A stretch of DNA of 13,305 bases from Dehalococcoidales bacterium (GTDB taxonomy: Bacteria; Chloroflexota; Dehalococcoidia; Dehalococcoidales; UBA5627): NCBI GenBank assembly GCA_012719115.1, contig JAAYAZ010000215.1:1-13305 (forward strand). The letters are read 5' to 3'. The notes under the pieces were generated by a model, which was not told where the DNA came from, made no database searches, and saw only the letters and a program-made list of their open reading frames with translations. Shown here piece after piece: positions 1-7,215 of the stretch. Numbering within the stretch: position 1 is the stretch's first letter; the number at the start of each line of letters is the position of its first letter. Made by a program: the position numbers and the translations under genes.

Positions 1-1184
1 GCATTTACCGTTTTATAATCGGGGAAAGTAGCGTATGGGAGGCTATCGACAGCACATTGCCGTCGGGTGCAATGATAGGTGACTTGAAGGTATCCGGAAA
101 CGGTGTATTGTATGCTGCCAATTTTCAGCAAGCGAGCGCCGGAGGCGGCATAGAGCGCTGTATAAACCCCTCATCATCTCACCTTTTCGAAACATTCAAT
201 AATGGTTTATATGACGATAGCACGCTGACAGATATTTGCCTGAGCGGTAATTCAGTGTGGTCTATCGATACGACACATAACTCTCTTCTTTTTTTCAAAG
301 ATACGCTTTCGGAGCAGTTAAGCCTAATATCTCCGGCAGATAAGAGTACCGTCAAAGCTGCTGTTTCCGACGGGGAAATCGAGGATATTTTGCTGGATTG
401 GGAAGCGCCGGAGGGGGCTACCGGTTACCGCTGGCAGTTGAGCGATAGCCCGAACTTTTTCCCGTCATCCATAATTGCCGAGGATACCACTTCTGCCGGT
501 TCGGTCAGAGTGGATTCCCTGGAAACAGGCAGTGAATACTACTGGCGAATACGTTCTATCACACCACTGCTGAGTCCATGGTCGGAAACGTGGTCTTTTA
601 CGCCGCGGGCAATAATTGAACCGGACGCTCCGGTGCTGGTATCTCCCTCAGCCGGAGCTGTAAACATACCTGTGAATGCGATGTTCCAGTGGACAGCAGT
701 CGAGGGAGCACATAGCTACGAGCTGGAGATATCGACCCGGCATGATTTCTCCTCCCCAATAATATGCTTGACAGGTCCCGACGCCTTGCCTGTTAATGCC
801 TGGCAGAATACCGATGACTTTGCCTATGATACCACCTATTACTGGCGTGTCAGGGCGGTAAATGCGGATGTGACCGGTGGCTGGAGCGGTGTTGGCGTGT
901 TTTCTACCGGAGCCGGTAATACCACCCAAACATCGGTCAGTACCGATACAGTTCAACCTAATCCAACGCAAACGCTGACCTCTTATACAACTGTCGAGAA
1001 GGTTGCAACCACAGTATCCACTCAATATCAAACTTTAACCGTTACCCAAACATCGCAAACAATCGTACCTGTAGCGCAGAGCGCTGTTATTCCGGATTGG
1101 CTTTATTACTCGTTTGGATTTATGGCTTTTCTGATAGTTGTGCTGCTGGCAGCAATACTGATAATAGTTATAAAAAGGCGATAG
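1..1184 (+). CDS. Surface protein with fibronectin type III-like modules and C-terminal membrane anchor (5' partial)
   Basis: The reading frame (first full codon at base 3) is open to the left edge, so the gene starts outside the window. The TTG at 57 is not a credible start because coding sequence continues upstream of it. About 393 residues are visible. The first ~105 look like the end of a repeat-rich, possibly beta-propeller, domain with short Ser/Gly/Asn-rich strands. Two fibronectin type III-like modules follow, at about residues 107-201 and 206-302. Each has the core Y-x-W/E-x-x-x-S, then S/TYYWR[IV]RA/S and a W-S near the end. Next comes a Thr/Ser/Gln-rich stalk (about 305-360), a hydrophobic helix (about 366-390) and a short basic tail, IKRR. 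This is the layout of an extracellular protein held by a C-terminal membrane anchor. FN3-like modules suggest adhesion or carbohydrate/protein binding, but the ligand is unknown. No catalytic motif is visible. Confidence 0.8.
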   Translation, partial: IYRFIIGESSVWEAIDSTLPSGAMIGDLKVSGNGVLYAANFQQASAGGGIERCINPSSSHLFETFNNGLYDDSTLTDICLSGNSVWSIDTTHNSLLFFKDTLSEQLSLISPADKSTVKAAVSDGEIEDILLDWEAPEGATGYRWQLSDSPNFFPSSIIAEDTTSAGSVRVDSLETGSEYYWRIRSITPLLSPWSETWSFTPRAIIEPDAPVLVSPSAGAVNIPVNAMFQWTAVEGAHSYELEISTRHDFSSPIICLTGPDALPVNAWQNTDDFAYDTTYYWRVRAVNADVTGGWSGVGVFSTGAGNTTQTSVSTDTVQPNPTQTLTSYTTVEKVATTVSTQYQTLTVTQTSQTIVPVAQSAVIPDWLYYSFGFMAFLIVVLLAAILIIVIKRR

Positions 1185-1215
1185 TAAATAATAGTGGTCT
1201 TTAAAACAGATGGGG

Positions 1216-1848
1216 TTAGAGTTCGAGCAGGGTAACCTGCATCACCAGCGGCAGGTTGTTCTTGGTAACTGTCAGCTTGGGTTGAGGCGTGATATCGTGC
1301 GTGCCGATTTCCTTTAAAAATTTCTCTACCGGGTCGAGTTCACGATTTAACGAGGGCGTACCGTAGTGCATCGGCAATACTATTTTGGGTTCGATTTGGC
1401 GCACAACGGATGCGGCAGTTGCGGCATTTATAGTTGAGATGCCGCCGACAGGCAGCATAAGTATATCTACATTCCCCAGTTCTTCGGTCTGGTCTTCGGT
1501 TAAAGGATGCCCCAGGTCTCCCAAATGGCAGATGCTTATATCATCCATTTCGATTAAATAGATGGTATTTTTACCCCTGAGGTTGCCCTTTTCATTGTCG
1601 TGATAAGAAGCCAGCCCGATAATTAAAACATTGCTGATTTCGTACTCGCCGGGTGCGCTTACTATATGAGGCTCTCCGTGAATGCCGGTAACACACGAAT
1701 GCCCGGGGTGCTGATGGCTCAAGGTTACGATTGTAGCACTCTGTTTTCCGAGAGTATAGCCGGTATCGGGGGAATAGGGGTCTGTAATGACAGTCGCCTG
1801 CTTTCCCTTGATTTTAAAACACGAATGACCTAGCCAGTTAATTTCCAT
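1216..1848 (-). CDS. MBL-fold metal-dependent hydrolase, UlaG-like (COG2220 type)
   Basis: The 210-residue protein has the UlaG-like metallo-beta-lactamase pattern: N-terminal GHSCF (7-11), a metal motif HQHPGH (45-50), HLGD (108-111) and MH (H161) near the C-terminus. Known family members are Zn/Mn-dependent hydrolases acting on lactone, phosphodiester or related bonds. The substrate here cannot be told from sequence. The usual Asp in HxHxDH is Gly (G49), so a metal or water ligand may differ. There is no signal peptide, so it is probably cytoplasmic. I chose ATG 1848 rather than an in-frame GTG at 1872, because that GTG overlaps the -10 box of a good promoter (1861-1889). The leader from ATG 1848 would be only a few bases. 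The gene is convergent with the surface protein gene (31-bp gap) and divergent from the metallophosphoesterase gene. Confidence 0.85.
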   Translation of the reverse strand: MEINWLGHSCFKIKGKQATVITDPYSPDTGYTLGKQSATIVTLSHQHPGHSCVTGIHGEPHIVSAPGEYEISNVLIIGLASYHDNEKGNLRGKNTIYLIEMDDISICHLGDLGHPLTEDQTEELGNVDILMLPVGGISTINAATAASVVRQIEPKIVLPMHYGTPSLNRELDPVEKFLKEIGTHDITPQPKLTVTKNNLPLVMQVTLLEL

Positions 1849-1860
1849 ATGCTTGCTGTA

Positions 1861-1889
1861 AGTGTAGCACAAATAGCTTTGAGGGTCAA
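1861..1889 (-). promoter_or_regulatory. Promoter of the MBL-fold hydrolase gene
   Basis: Read on the minus strand: TTGACC (1889-1884), a 17-bp spacer, then TACACT (1866-1861), directly preceded by TGC, which makes an extended -10. The predicted start site is about 7 bases past the -10, near 1854. That leaves about 5-6 bases before ATG 1848, so the mRNA should be leaderless or nearly so. No Shine-Dalgarno could fit. Confidence 0.65.
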
Positions 1890-1929
1890 TTAAAAAAGTG
1901 CTAAAGTATTCAGCCCTGCCCTGTTATTA

Positions 1930-1938
1930 TGGTATGAT
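1930..1938 (+). promoter_or_regulatory. Extended -10 promoter of the mpe-rsmA-ispE-plsY operon
   Basis: TGG plus TATGAT (1933-1938) forms an extended -10 element. Only a weak -35 (TTCAGC, 1909-1914, 18-bp spacer) is present. The ATG of the metallophosphoesterase is 9 bases beyond the -10, so transcription would begin within about 3 bases of the start codon. This suggests a leaderless mRNA. Confidence 0.5.
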
Positions 1939-1947
1939 ATTGCTGTT

Positions 1948-2685
1948 ATGAAATACGCATTGTTAGCCGATATTCATTCCAACCTGGAAGCCCTGACTGC
2001 GGTGCTGGAGGATATCGAACGGCGTGGCTCTATCGAAGAGTTATGGGTTTTAGGGGATATCGTCGGCTACGGACCCGACCCTTCCGAATGCATAAAACTG
2101 CTGCGCAGCCGCAAACATATTGCAGTTAGCGGAAACCACGATGTTTTTTGCAGCGGTAAGATGGATGCCCGCTATCTCTTAAACCCCGAGGCAGCTACTG
2201 CTTGCCTTTGGACAGAGCGCGTTTTATCTGCGGAAGATATCGAATATCTAAAAAATTTACCCGAGATTGTCGAGCGCGACGATTTTATGCTGGTACACGG
2301 CAGCCCGCGCGACCCCTTATGGGAGTATGTTATGTCGTTAAGCGTTGCGCTGATTAATTTCGATTACTTCAGGAGCAAATACTGTCTGGTGGGGCATTCG
2401 CACATGCCTCTGGTCTTCAAACTGGGAGAAGATGGCCATTGTATCAACCTGCCGCTTTCCGAAAGCGTCGGCGTGGTACTGGGGAAACACAAGATGATTA
2501 TCAATCCGGGCGGGGTGGGACAGCCAAGAGACGGCGACCCGCGCGCCAGTTACGCCATATATGACAGTGAAGCTAAAGTGATAAGACTGCATCGTGTTCC
2601 CTATGATATAAAACTGACACAGCAGAAAATGGTAAAACGGAACCTTCCGGTGCGCCTGATATCCCGTTTAGAGAAGGGTTTATAG
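1948..2685 (+). CDS. Calcineurin-like metallophosphoesterase (YfcE/MJ0936-like)
   Basis: The 245-residue protein carries the full metallophosphoesterase set: DIH (8-10), GDIVGYGPDP (36-45), GNHD (62-65), HGSP (117-120) and GHSHMP (149-154), followed by NPGGVGQPRDGDPRASY near the C-terminus. These residues build the di-metal centre seen in small bacterial phosphodiesterases and phosphatases of this family. The physiological substrate is not known for most members. The GYGPDP form is typical of the subgroup annotated simply as 'metallophosphoesterase family protein'. There is no signal peptide, so it is cytoplasmic. It is the first gene of a tight operon, with rsmA starting 2 bases after its stop. 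The apparent promoter leaves essentially no leader. Length is normal for the family. Confidence 0.9.
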   Translation: MKYALLADIHSNLEALTAVLEDIERRGSIEELWVLGDIVGYGPDPSECIKLLRSRKHIAVSGNHDVFCSGKMDARYLLNPEAATACLWTERVLSAEDIEYLKNLPEIVERDDFMLVHGSPRDPLWEYVMSLSVALINFDYFRSKYCLVGHSHMPLVFKLGEDGHCINLPLSESVGVVLGKHKMIINPGGVGQPRDGDPRASYAIYDSEAKVIRLHRVPYDIKLTQQKMVKRNLPVRLISRLEKGL

Positions 2686-2687
2686 AA

Positions 2688-3581
2688 TTGAGCATTAACG
2701 GCAGGCGAATGGATTTACTGGAAGAAACACAGCGATACCTGCGTCGCCTCGACTTGAAAGCGCGCAAGAAACTGGGGCAGCATTTTCTGGTAGATGAAGA
2801 AGCGCTGGCGGCAGTGGCTTCGGCAGCCGAACTAAAATCCGATGATGTAGTTATTGAGGTGGGGCCGGGGCTGGGTGTGCTGACCGAAGAACTGGTACAA
2901 AAAGCCGGCGGCGTGATCGCCGTCGAGCTGGACGACAAGCTGGCGGAAATCCTGAAAAAGAAAATGTCGGCGGTTTCGAGTTTTACGGTAGTCAATAAGG
3001 ATATTCTAAAAGTTAAGCCGCACGAGCTGTTATCGCAGCCGGTTGCCCTGAATGTGTTAAAAGGCAAGCCGCTTTCCTATAAAGTGGTGGCAAATCTGCC
3101 CTATTATATTACCGCTGCCGTTCTGCGTTATTTTCTGGAAGCTGTTCCCCAACCTTCGGTTATCGTGGTAATGGTACAAAAAGAAGTTGCGGAAGCAATT
3201 GCCGCACAGCAAGGCAAAATGAGTTTACTAAGTGTCAGCGTGCACTTGTACGGCAAGCCGGAAATAATCAGAATCGTGCCTTCATCAAGCTTTTATCCTC
3301 CGCCCGAGGTTGATTCTGCCATATTAAAAATTGAGATTTACGATAAACCCCTTCTGGATATAGAAGATATGGACGGATTTTTTAACCTGGTAAGAGCCGG
3401 CTTTACGGCATCGCGTAAGCAGCTGCCGAATTCACTGGCTCAAGGGTTAAAGTGTGAAAAAGAGGCATGTGTTTCACTGCTTGAAGAAGCCCAAATTGAT
3501 CTCAAACGGAGGGCGGAAACGCTGACACTTGAGGAATGGGGAAAGTTATGGGAGATTTACGGGAGGGATAAAATATGTTAA
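2688..3581 (+). CDS. rsmA: 16S rRNA (adenine(1518)-N(6)/adenine(1519)-N(6)) dimethyltransferase
   Basis: RsmA (KsgA) dimethylates the two adjacent adenines in the 3'-terminal hairpin of 16S rRNA, a late step of 30S maturation, using S-adenosylmethionine. Visible motifs are GQHFLVD (30-36), the SAM loop EVGPGLG (57-63), the acidic E80, NKDIL (103-107), the catalytic NLPYYIT (136-142) and FYPPPEVDS (202-210). The 297 residues fit the family, with a slightly long segment between the acidic motif and NLPY. The TTG start at 2688 is chosen because AGAAGGG (2672-2678) lies 9 bases upstream. An ATG at 2709 is an alternative that would remove seven residues. It is preceded by the metallophosphoesterase gene and overlaps ispE by 7 bases, so translation is probably coupled. 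Confidence 0.95.
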   Translation: MSINGRRMDLLEETQRYLRRLDLKARKKLGQHFLVDEEALAAVASAAELKSDDVVIEVGPGLGVLTEELVQKAGGVIAVELDDKLAEILKKKMSAVSSFTVVNKDILKVKPHELLSQPVALNVLKGKPLSYKVVANLPYYITAAVLRYFLEAVPQPSVIVVMVQKEVAEAIAAQQGKMSLLSVSVHLYGKPEIIRIVPSSSFYPPPEVDSAILKIEIYDKPLLDIEDMDGFFNLVRAGFTASRKQLPNSLAQGLKCEKEACVSLLEEAQIDLKRRAETLTLEEWGKLWEIYGRDKIC

Positions 3582-4456
3582 CGATTGCAGCTCCCTCTAA
3601 AATCAACCTGACTCTCGAAGTGCTTAAAAAGCGTGAAGACGGCTACCATGAAATAAGAAGCGTCATACAGGCAATCGAACTGTGCGATGTTTTATCTTTC
3701 GAAGCGGGCAGCGGTATCGAGGTAGTGTGCGATGACTCCTCGTGGCAGGCAGATAAAAGCCTGATACCGCAGGCAGCCGCATTGCTGCAAAAACATTCCT
3801 CCTGTCCAAAAGGTGCTAAGATTCATTTAACAAAACGCATTCCGCTCCTTTCCGGGTTGGCGGGAGATTCCAGCGGTGCCGCAGCAACACTCAAAGGTTT
3901 GAATATTCTTTGGGGTTTGGGTTACGAACCCGGACAGCTGGCGGATTTTGCGGCAACGCTTGGGTCCGATATTGTCTTCTTTCTATCGGGCGGTACTGCG
4001 TTGGTGCAGGGGCGGGGAGAAATCGTCAGCCCGCTGCCTTCCCTGCCCGAGATGTGGGTGGTTTTACTGATGCCGGAGGTAGCGCGGGCTATCGGAAAGA
4101 CGGGTAAAATGTATTCAGCGCTTGATAAAAGTTTATTTACCGGAGGCGAAAAGACGAATATTCTGGTGAAAAAGCTGTCACCGGGTAACGACATTGACCG
4201 TTCTGCTCTCTTCAATGTATTTGAAAAAGTGGCATACGACACCTATCAAGGACTTGATAATTACCGTAACGATTTTCTGGTTGCCGGCGCCGCAAGTGTA
4301 CATCTGGCAGGCTCGGGTCCGACACTTTTTACATTGGTTAAGGATAAAAGTAACGCGCTTGAGATTTGCAACAGGTTGAAGGGACAGGGTTATAACGCCT
4401 GTAACGTAAAGACACTCGACAGCAGCGACTTATTAAACACAGGTATGGCCGTATAG
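3575..4456 (+). CDS. ispE: 4-diphosphocytidyl-2-C-methyl-D-erythritol kinase
   Basis: IspE phosphorylates the 2-hydroxyl of CDP-methylerythritol in the non-mevalonate (MEP) route to isoprenoid precursors. It is a cytoplasmic GHMP-family kinase. Seen here: N-terminal PSKINLTLEVL with the active-site Lys (K9), DGYHEI (22-27), the ATP loop PLLSGLAGDSSGAAA (90-104), SDIVFF with the catalytic Asp (D132), and the C-terminal AGSGPT (245-250). The loop differs from the common GLGGGSSNAA at three positions (GLAGDSSGAA) but keeps the Ser-Ser pair. At 293 residues it is of ordinary length. ATG 3575 follows GGGAGGG (3561-3567) and overlaps the end of rsmA. The pairing of rsmA with ispE is widespread in bacteria. 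Confidence 0.95.
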   Translation: MLTIAAPSKINLTLEVLKKREDGYHEIRSVIQAIELCDVLSFEAGSGIEVVCDDSSWQADKSLIPQAAALLQKHSSCPKGAKIHLTKRIPLLSGLAGDSSGAAATLKGLNILWGLGYEPGQLADFAATLGSDIVFFLSGGTALVQGRGEIVSPLPSLPEMWVVLLMPEVARAIGKTGKMYSALDKSLFTGGEKTNILVKKLSPGNDIDRSALFNVFEKVAYDTYQGLDNYRNDFLVAGAASVHLAGSGPTLFTLVKDKSNALEICNRLKGQGYNACNVKTLDSSDLLNTGMAV

Positions 4457-4457
4457 C

Positions 4458-5093
4458 ATGATAATAGAGTCAATTCTAGCTATAGTCATCGCCTATATTT
4501 TGGGAGCCGTTCCGTTTGCCTACATCGCGGGTCACCTGAAAAAAGGGGTGGATATCCGTGAGGTGGGTGGGGGAAATGTAGGAACCACCAACGTCCTGCG
4601 GGAAATCGGCACCGGGGCGGGGCTTTTGGTATTTGCCGGCGATGTCGTAAAAGGTGTGTTTGCAATACTTATAGCACAGTGGCTGGGTGTTTCATTTATA
4701 ATCGTATTCATTGCCGGACTGGCGGCGGTTATCGGGCATAACTGGTCGATTTTTATCAGATTCAGCGGCGGCAAGGGGGGAGCAACCGTTATCGGTGTGT
4801 TTCTTGCCCTTGTGCCGGTTTGTATGGCTATTGCCTTTGCGGTAATGTTACTGGTGGCATTCCTGACCAGTAACCTGCGGCTTTCTATGATGGCAGGTTT
4901 TATCGCACTGCCTTTTCTGCTGTGGGGCTTCGGGGAAGCTGGTAATATAATCGCTTACTCGGTTGCTTTGCCTTTGCTGACCGGGCTACGCATCCTTCCT
5001 TCCATCATTAAGGGAGCTAAAGACCCGCTGGCGCGCAAAAACTTTATCGTCGATAAAGATTATACGCCCTGGCAGAAAAAGAAGAAAAAATAG
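4458..5093 (+). CDS. plsY: Acyl-phosphate glycerol-3-phosphate acyltransferase (membrane)
   Basis: PlsY transfers the acyl group from acyl-phosphate to glycerol-3-phosphate, giving lysophosphatidate, the first step of phospholipid synthesis in bacteria that use PlsX/PlsY. The protein has about five membrane segments (roughly 3-22, 53-73, 79-97, 112-133, 137-180). The signature loops are present: GGGNVGTTNVLR (37-48, normally G-S-x-N-x-G-x-T-N-x-x-R) and GHNWSIFIRFSGGKGGAT (93-110). The first Ser of motif 1 is Gly here. The tail ends in a run of lysines. The start lies one base after the ispE stop, so it is the last gene of this operon. At 211 residues it is of normal length. No terminator hairpin is visible before the next promoter at 5117. 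Confidence 0.93.
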   Translation: MIIESILAIVIAYILGAVPFAYIAGHLKKGVDIREVGGGNVGTTNVLREIGTGAGLLVFAGDVVKGVFAILIAQWLGVSFIIVFIAGLAAVIGHNWSIFIRFSGGKGGATVIGVFLALVPVCMAIAFAVMLLVAFLTSNLRLSMMAGFIALPFLLWGFGEAGNIIAYSVALPLLTGLRILPSIIKGAKDPLARKNFIVDKDYTPWQKKKKK

Positions 5094-5116
5094 CACTTCT
5101 CCACTCAATAAATCTA

Positions 5117-5146
5117 TTGACAATTCTGTGTAACGTACTTTATAGT
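5117..5146 (+). promoter_or_regulatory. Promoter of the toxin-antitoxin operon
   Basis: TTGACA (5117-5122, perfect -35), an 18-bp spacer, then TATAGT (5141-5146, five of six to consensus). The predicted start site is near 5153, giving a leader of about 40 bases. The -10 box lies inside the first clear unit of the tandem 12-bp operator repeats, so a bound antitoxin would block RNA polymerase. Confidence 0.75.
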
Positions 5147-5182
5147 GTACTGTATAAGGTGCTTATTAGAGTACTGTTTAGG
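5135..5182 (+). repeat. Tandem 12-bp repeats, probable antitoxin operator
   Basis: There are four head-to-tail 12-bp units: GTACTTTATAGT (5135), GTACTGTATAAG (5147), GTGCTTATTAGA (5159) and GTACTGTTTAGG (5171). A degenerate fifth unit, ATTCTGTGTAAC (5123-5134), matches unit 2 at 8 of 12 positions and fills the promoter spacer. The palindromic GTAC cores recur exactly every 12 bp, with GTGC in the third unit. Units 2 and 3 also form an inverted repeat, ATAAG-GTG-CTTAT (5154-5166). YefM-type antitoxins are known to bind TGTACA-core sites set 12 bp apart, so autoregulation is the likely role. That role is an inference. Confidence 0.7.
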
Positions 5183-5192
5183 AGAACAAACA

Positions 5193-5639
5193 ATGGCTAT
5201 TACATTTTTATCAGATGATTTTATAAACTCCAAGGAATTGAGAAGCAATCAGAAACACTGGCTTGAAAGGGCATATTTAACGCCTGTATCAATAAGAAGC
5301 GGGGATAAAAAACTGGTTTTAATTAACAGAGAACAGGCAAGAGACGTTTATTTACTTAACTATTATGCACAGATTGTTGTTGCGTTCTGCCAGGAGCGTA
5401 GCGCAGAAGATAAAGAAAGCAAGGTGTTTCCCTGGCTGAAGTATCTGCGTAAGGAGCAGGTCAAACAGTTCCATAAACAACTGCTCGCTTGCTTAAATGA
5501 AGTGATACAAACTAAAGAATGGCTTAAAATTGAGGAATTGCTTGATGACTGGAAGGCAACAGCGGAAGTAGCTGCCAGTCCCCCATTATCCAAAGAATTG
5601 CAGGCAGAGGAAAACCCCTTAGATTATGTCGAACTCTGA
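5193..5639 (+). CDS. Phd/YefM-like antitoxin with long helical C-terminal extension
   Basis: The 148-residue protein begins with a Phd/YefM-like segment (about 3-65): a short strand, then NSKELRSNQKHWLERA, a strand PVSIRSGDKKLVLINREQA, and a helix. This matches the family theme of 'self-dimerising, DNA-binding N-terminus'. Residues ~66-148 are rich in Lys, Glu, Gln and Leu, predict as helices, and presumably include the toxin-neutralising region. Typical Phd/YefM proteins have 70-90 residues, so this one is long. ATG 5193 is chosen over an in-frame GTG at 5145, because that GTG lies within the -10 box and operator. AGGAG (5180-5184) sits 8 bases before ATG 5193. The stop overlaps the toxin start by 14 bases. 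The family call comes from pattern recognition and the toxin partner. Confidence 0.72.
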   Translation: MAITFLSDDFINSKELRSNQKHWLERAYLTPVSIRSGDKKLVLINREQARDVYLLNYYAQIVVAFCQERSAEDKESKVFPWLKYLRKEQVKQFHKQLLACLNEVIQTKEWLKIEELLDDWKATAEVAASPPLSKELQAEENPLDYVEL

Positions 5640-5916
5640 AAACAGCTATCGAATTGTATTTGCAAACAAAAAAGTCAAAAGCAATTGGGAAGCACTTGCG
5701 CAAAAGTTCCCTGAAAAAACAGAGCGTTGCCGTCAGTTTTTAGAGAACAATCCCGAAGATAGACGAAAAGCCATCGGTATTCTTAAAAAATTACACCCGC
5801 CCTTCGACGGTATTCTGCAGTACGACCTCACAAAAGACAATTATCGAATTTGGTATCGTGTAGACAGAGAAAAGAGAATGGTTATAATTAAATACGCCGG
5901 AGTACACCCCGATTAA
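5626..5916 (+). CDS. RelE/ParE-superfamily toxin
   Basis: The 96-residue protein has the RelE/ParE fold pattern: an N-terminal strand (YRIVFANKKV), two helices (VKSNWEALAQKFPEKTERC and residues to about 55), then a C-terminal sheet with LQYDLTKDNYRIWYRVD followed by EKRMVIIKYAGVHPD. The 'YRIWYRVD....VVI' block is the usual core of RelE-type toxins. Members either cleave mRNA in the ribosome (RelE/YoeB) or poison gyrase (ParE), and the sequence does not decide between these. The usual basic C-terminal residues are reduced to VHPD. The start overlaps the antitoxin by 14 bases, with only a weak, distant AGAGGA, so coupled translation is likely. It is convergent with the nucleotidyltransferase gene (16-bp gap). 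Confidence 0.8.
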   Translation: MSNSENSYRIVFANKKVKSNWEALAQKFPEKTERCRQFLENNPEDRRKAIGILKKLHPPFDGILQYDLTKDNYRIWYRVDREKRMVIIKYAGVHPD

Positions 5917-5932
5917 AGAAGCCCTACTATTT

Positions 5933-7186
5933 TCATCCCGCAAGCATCTTCTTTACAATAGCGATTTCATCTTCTTTTGTTAGAGCTTTGCCGTTCAGTC
6001 GCGCATCCAGAACGGCATCCAGTAATTCTTTTAATTGCGGACCTTGCTCAAATCCCATTTTCAAGAGGTCGCTGCCGCTGATTATCGCTTTAACGTTTTT
6101 CAATTTTTCGATGTAAAGATTAAGCGCCTTGCGGCTTTCATCTTCCTCGACGGCAATGATGTTAGCGATTATTGCCGAAGGAGAATAAGCGCAAAGCAGA
6201 CGGTAGATTTGGCTGTTCGTTATATCCGGAGCCGCCAGCATTTCGAGCCGTTCTTTAATTGCATGGCAATCCCTAAGTGCCTGCGCTATTTGTTTCGGTA
6301 AATGCAAGCGGGCTATCAACTTCTCCCGGTTTTCCATATCCAGTTCATAGGTAAAAAGCAGCCAGTAGAGCAAATCTGAAGGGACATTCGGGCAGTTCAT
6401 CTCCCGGGCACGCAAAAACCATTCTTCCTTACGAGTATCAAATTTTATAAAGGTATTAAGACTGCCAAGAACACCCAGCCTGAAAGCCCTGCTAAAAACC
6501 CTCTCCGGATACTTCTCCTTTAAGATGCATTCAATTTCATAGCGAATGCGTTCACCGCTGACCGTATCCAGCATCGGGATATCCCTTATTAAAAGCTCGA
6601 GGGTACGCTGTTCCATCTGAAAACCGAGCCGCTGCTCATAGCGCAACCCCCTCCAGATACGCGTAGAATCGTCAACGAAGCTCTTTTCATGCAGAATACG
6701 TATGTTTCTACTCTGTAAGTCTGTTTTTCCGTTACAGGGGTCGTAGAGCTCGCCATAGTTTTTCCCGCTCAGCCCGATAGCCATAGCGTTTATGGTAAAA
6801 TCGCGCCGTTTCAGGTCCTCCTCCAGTGATGCCGGAGTAATTTTGGGGAGGGCGCCGGGGTATTCATATATTTCGGAGCGCGCCGTTACGAAGTCGATGT
6901 TCCATTGGTCAAATTTAATGGTTGCTGTGTTGAACTGCTTATGAACGGTAATTCTGTCAAAGGCACTCCTCGAAAGCTCGCGCGCCAGAGCTACCGCATT
7001 GCCTTCAACAGTGATGTCAATATCAAAGTTATCGATACACAAGAGCAAATCGCGCACCACACCGCCGACGATATATGCCTGCTCGTTGCGTTCGGCAGCC
7101 TTTTCGCCCGCCCGTTTCAAAAAATCTACCAGCCGCGGCGGCAATATCTGCTCAAGTTTTTCTGCAAATTCTCTTTCTCGCTGCAT
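5933..7186 (-). CDS. cca: tRNA nucleotidyltransferase / poly(A) polymerase family, class II (CCA-adding type)
   Basis: The 417-residue protein has the class II nucleotidyltransferase head: YIVGGVVRDLLL (38-49), the metal-binding FDIDIT with D55 and D57, RRDFTINAMAI (127-137), YDPCNGKTDL (149-157) and the D/R motif DDSTRIWRGLRYEQRLGF (172-189). A helical body and tail follow. CCA enzymes add or repair the 3' CCA of tRNAs. The 'DDSTRIWRGLRYEQRLGF' style also occurs in bacterial CC-adding, A-adding and PcnB-like members, so specificity is not certain. There is no HD domain, CBS pair or DHH domain. ATG 7186 is preferred over GTG 7189, because GGAG (7198-7195) is 8 bases upstream. It is monocistronic, convergent with the TA operon and driven by the promoter at 7216-7224. 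Confidence 0.85.
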   Translation of the reverse strand: MQREREFAEKLEQILPPRLVDFLKRAGEKAAERNEQAYIVGGVVRDLLLCIDNFDIDITVEGNAVALARELSRSAFDRITVHKQFNTATIKFDQWNIDFVTARSEIYEYPGALPKITPASLEEDLKRRDFTINAMAIGLSGKNYGELYDPCNGKTDLQSRNIRILHEKSFVDDSTRIWRGLRYEQRLGFQMEQRTLELLIRDIPMLDTVSGERIRYEIECILKEKYPERVFSRAFRLGVLGSLNTFIKFDTRKEEWFLRAREMNCPNVPSDLLYWLLFTYELDMENREKLIARLHLPKQIAQALRDCHAIKERLEMLAAPDITNSQIYRLLCAYSPSAIIANIIAVEEDESRKALNLYIEKLKNVKAIISGSDLLKMGFEQGPQLKELLDAVLDARLNGKALTKEDEIAIVKKMLAG

Positions 7187-7215
7187 CACGGTATCTCCGT
7201 TTGATATCGTCTTGA

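Noticed and set aside
1870..1872. GTG as start of the MBL-fold gene
   Set aside because: It lies at the -10 box of the promoter, upstream of the predicted transcript start; homologous proteins of this type begin at the MEINWLGHS residue.
2573..3067. 164-codon minus-strand frame rich in Ser
   Set aside because: It is antisense to rsmA, whose motifs are unmistakable; the Ser-rich composition is a by-product of the opposite codons.
5145..5147. GTG as start of the antitoxin
   Set aside because: It sits inside the -10 and operator repeats, and the extra residues only translate the 12-bp units; AGGAG precedes ATG 5193.
5193..5916. TA locus as part of a larger mobile island
   Set aside because: No integrase, transposase, att-like repeat or tRNA flanks it; it is a compact two-gene insert between housekeeping genes.
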